The position numbers and the translations under genes were made by a program. From positions 25,796,348-25,860,347 of the forward strand of contig NW_025335317.1 of NCBI RefSeq assembly GCF_004798865.1: a stretch of 64,000 nt of DNA, written 5' to 3'. Shown one piece after another: positions 35,093 through 64,000 of the stretch. The notes beneath the pieces are model-generated. The model saw only the letters and a program-made list of their open reading frames with translations, did not search any database and was not told the origin of the DNA. This DNA comes from Varanus komodoensis (lineage: Eukaryota; Chordata; Lepidosauria; Squamata; Varanidae). How positions within the stretch are numbered: the first letter of the stretch is position 1; the number at the start of each line of letters is the position of its first letter.

Positions 35093-37535
35093 TTTATTTT
35101 TTTTTAGCTAAGAAATACAAAGTAAAATGTTGCAGTTATTTCTCAAAACACTTTTACACTTGGTCAACAGATATTAAACACACAGATTGTTTCCTTAATG
35201 CACTTTTTATTAAACATTTATTTTCTCTAAATGGAGAATAAAGTGGAATTTTCTGTAAGGATATTTAGAATTCAGAAAAGCAAGGCATGATAAATAATAC
35301 AGTGGCACATGCCTTGGAATATTAAAATAAATAAATATTTTTTAAACAGAAAAACTGGGATACACTAACTGCATGAAAAAAATGTTCCTAATCAGTATTA
35401 CTACTGAAATATATTTACTGACTACTGTACACTGATATTATTTAGAAGACAAATCAAACTGCTTATATGAATCATACTGACATTCTGTGAGTTACAATGT
35501 ATCTACATCTGAGTATATTCATAAAGTGTGTGTTTAGAAAGAACTTTTAAAAGTGCATTGTTTTAACCTAACACACTGCAGAACCTCCTCAGCCTTCATT
35601 TTCCCTTTAGATACTTCCTTAGAATCTTTTGTTCTAAAAGGGCTTGTTTCTGTTTGCAAGGGACAACGTAAGGTGCTTGGTTTATGCTCTCATCCAAAGG
35701 TACTGAATATGAAGGCGAAAATAATTTTGGAATCCTTCCAGGGCATTCTTGCAAAGCCTTAAACCAGTGACTTTGTATTTACCATTCACAGAACTGGCTC
35801 CTTCAATCACTATAGACAGCCTCTAGATTATACTTGTACTGCCAAGCCAAGCCAAGCCAAGCCTCTGTTGTGACTGTCTCCACCGCAGAAAGGTCTGTTT
35901 CTTATCTAAACATGTTCCAGTTACAAATTAAAAATTGCTCAAAGAAGAGGCTGAAGAAAGGGATCCATCTCCATCATTTTCTTTGCTTCTCTGCACTTCC
36001 ATGTGGCTTTTTGTATCTTGTATTTACACTTCCCTGGAATCAGGAAGAAACAGCATATAATTGAAGCTTGAAATAACAAAAGTGGAAGTTTGACTTATTT
36101 ACTCAAAACCTTTAAATATTTTCAATCACGCTCTCAGAGGCTTCTGTCAAATGAACCGGAACAATCTACCAAAAGCTGTTTAATCTTCTATTAAAATCAG
36201 GGCTTAAAATAATGGAAGCTTTTCAACTAATGTATGAGAGAAGGAATTACATTAGTTCAGAAAAGGGATTTTCTTAGAATGATTAAGTGGGGGGGGTGGA
36301 AGAGAAGCATAGATTATTGATTGTATGTTTAATGCTGTCCTCTGTCATTTTCAATAAGTAAGATACATGAGACAATAGATAAGTAATTCATAAACTTTTC
36401 CATATATATTTTCTGTTTTAAGCCAAACAGGCATTGGTTAGATTCATTTGAAGAATCTTACAAAGTTTCAAAGGAACAGCAAAATGAATAAATGCCGTAT
36501 TTTTAGAATCTGGAACATCAGAAGTTTCAATCTTATTTTTATACCTGTCTTATAACATAAAATGTTATATGTCTAGACCTGGCAATAGTAATCTACAAAT
36601 GGATTCAGATTTTTACTAAATCTCTTACACCGTAATGTAAGGATTAGTGGTTCTGATTAGTGGGGTGGGGATACAGTGCCTGATTCATTCTAGATGGTCA
36701 TTCCTAAGAAAACATACACTCAGGTGAGTGTATCCAAACTCGAGAAGCTAAATGGATCTCTAGCGCCATGCTCATATGCCTCTCTAATGTTGGAGATTTC
36801 AACTGTGATCCAATGTTTTCTATCCTTGCTGTTTAAGGCATGCAATCCAAACATATTACGTTATCTTACTGTTTACCATCGTCCCACCTATAAAGTTTGA
36901 AGTCTGTCATCTAGCAAATAAGTGCTCAATCTCTTGTAGGTAATCACATGAGAACTGAAACTGACAAGCCTCCCTGTGTGTGTGTGTGTGCATGTGTGCA
37001 CACACACGCGCGCGCACAATCTTCTGGAAAGGCCTTATTAAGAACTACAGAGTGTGAAATGTTGCCATCCAAATGTGCCCAAAATTTCATTGAAAAGGAT
37101 AGTCTATTCTGTCTATTGCTGTGATGGCAACAAATCCTCCTCCTTCGTGGTCTCTGTGCATCACACATATGCACACCTGCGCAGTGCCTCTGATTGATAG
37201 GTTTCTCCTAGGTAAGCATAGAATTTCCAGCAGAGCCCCACTCACTCCTCTTTAGCATAAATAGGCAGAACTCCCACCATTTTCTGTTTGCTTTCAACTG
37301 CTGTTTGTAGTGCCTTGGGGTTCCTAACACTGCCCTCTAGTATACCTCATAACTTTACCTCAGTTTGGATTGTTTTTTTCTCCACTCTTACCACTTTTTT
37401 CTCAAAATTATTAGCTTGAAGGCAGCAACAGTGATAGTATTCTGGGAAGACTTTGTCTAAGGCAAGAGGATAAACACTTTCAATAAAAGCACAATAAATA
37501 ACTAAACCATTGGTACCTGAATATAAAACAGAAGA
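35093..37535 (-). other. PLCE1: probable PLCE1 3'UTR region
   Basis: Non-coding sequence after the PLCE1 stop. On the - strand, poly(A) signal candidates are ATTAAA near 36327 and 36180, and AATAAA at 35217-35222, 35206-35211 and 35093-35098. Which is used cannot be told from sequence. A four-fold CCAAG repeat lies at 35849-35871 and a GT/AC microsatellite at 36974-37017. The part 37100-37400 has repeat-like phrases ('gtctctgtgcatcacacata', 'cagcagagccccactc') that may belong to a mobile element. Confidence 0.4.
36974..37017. repeat. GT/CA microsatellite
   Basis: TG repeat switching to CA and then CG dinucleotides, an alternating purine-pyrimidine run of about 44 bases that could take Z-form. 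Confidence 0.85.
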
Positions 37536-63773
<26,238 letters not shown>

Positions 63774-64000
63774 CTGCAAAGTAAGTATTATATGACTGAA
63801 ACAAATTTTATTTCAACCAAATATTTTTGGACAAAGCAGTCAATACTGTTCTGAATAATGAAAAACTATTAATAACTATTCAAACCATTTCTCTCAATAG
63901 TAATATTCTTTTTAATGAGAGTTTCTCTCTTACCTTTTCGAGCACAGCAGGCATGTATTTTTAAGATGCAAAATAAAACATGATTTTCCACTTAAAGTAT

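Noticed and set aside
36974-37017. Tandem repeats as a CRISPR-like array
   Set aside because: Plain dinucleotide microsatellite in a vertebrate genome; there are no spacers.

Overview
The window is vertebrate nuclear DNA, most likely from a squamate reptile (lizard or snake). This rests on split-exon genes with vertebrate protein sequence, a Sauria-type SINE whose tail repeats an ACCTTT-like unit, many L2/CR1-group LINE copies whose 3' ends read 'gtaagccgcccc...' before ATAA or AAT tails, hAT and Tc1/mariner-type short elements, and DIRS-like fossils. The species cannot be named from the sequence. One 100-base N run (57363-57462) is an assembly gap.

Layout. 1-6480 is intergenic, with fragments of L2, CR1, a tRNA-type SINE and a fold-back repeat, plus a 3'UTR-like AT-rich stretch near 4.6-4.9 kb. 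6480-7060 is a CpG-rich promoter. From it runs NOC3L on the + strand: 21 coding exons, 6884-33493, with an uninterrupted 798-codon frame and a poly(A) signal at 33720. After a short intergenic stretch, PLCE1 lies on the - strand and converges on NOC3L. Its last 12 coding exons (63773 down to 37536) encode the X-Y linker, Y half of the catalytic barrel, C2, RA1 and RA2. Its N-terminal two thirds lie beyond the right edge. The same tail-to-tail NOC3L/PLCE1 pair is found in human 10q23.

The introns hold most of the odd structure: a young 5'-truncated L2 copy (10.5-12.0 kb), two hAT-type elements with 8-bp target duplications (7911-8554 and 23878-24862), an L1 whose 5' part is inverted relative to its 3' part and which sits inside an older L2 (27.3-30.3 kb), a Tc1/mariner-type MITE with a long internal palindrome (52063-52746), two DIRS-like tyrosine-recombinase fossils (37.8-39.0 and 46.5-47.1 kb), a broken Ty3/Gypsy pol fossil (62.2-63.0 kb), and two opposed L2 copies (58.9-61.3 kb).

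NOC3L acts in nucleolar 60S ribosome assembly and PLCE1 in Ras-linked phosphoinositide signalling. They are neighbours but not a functional unit. I found no unknown gene system here; the value lies in exact gene models and in the nested transposon history.
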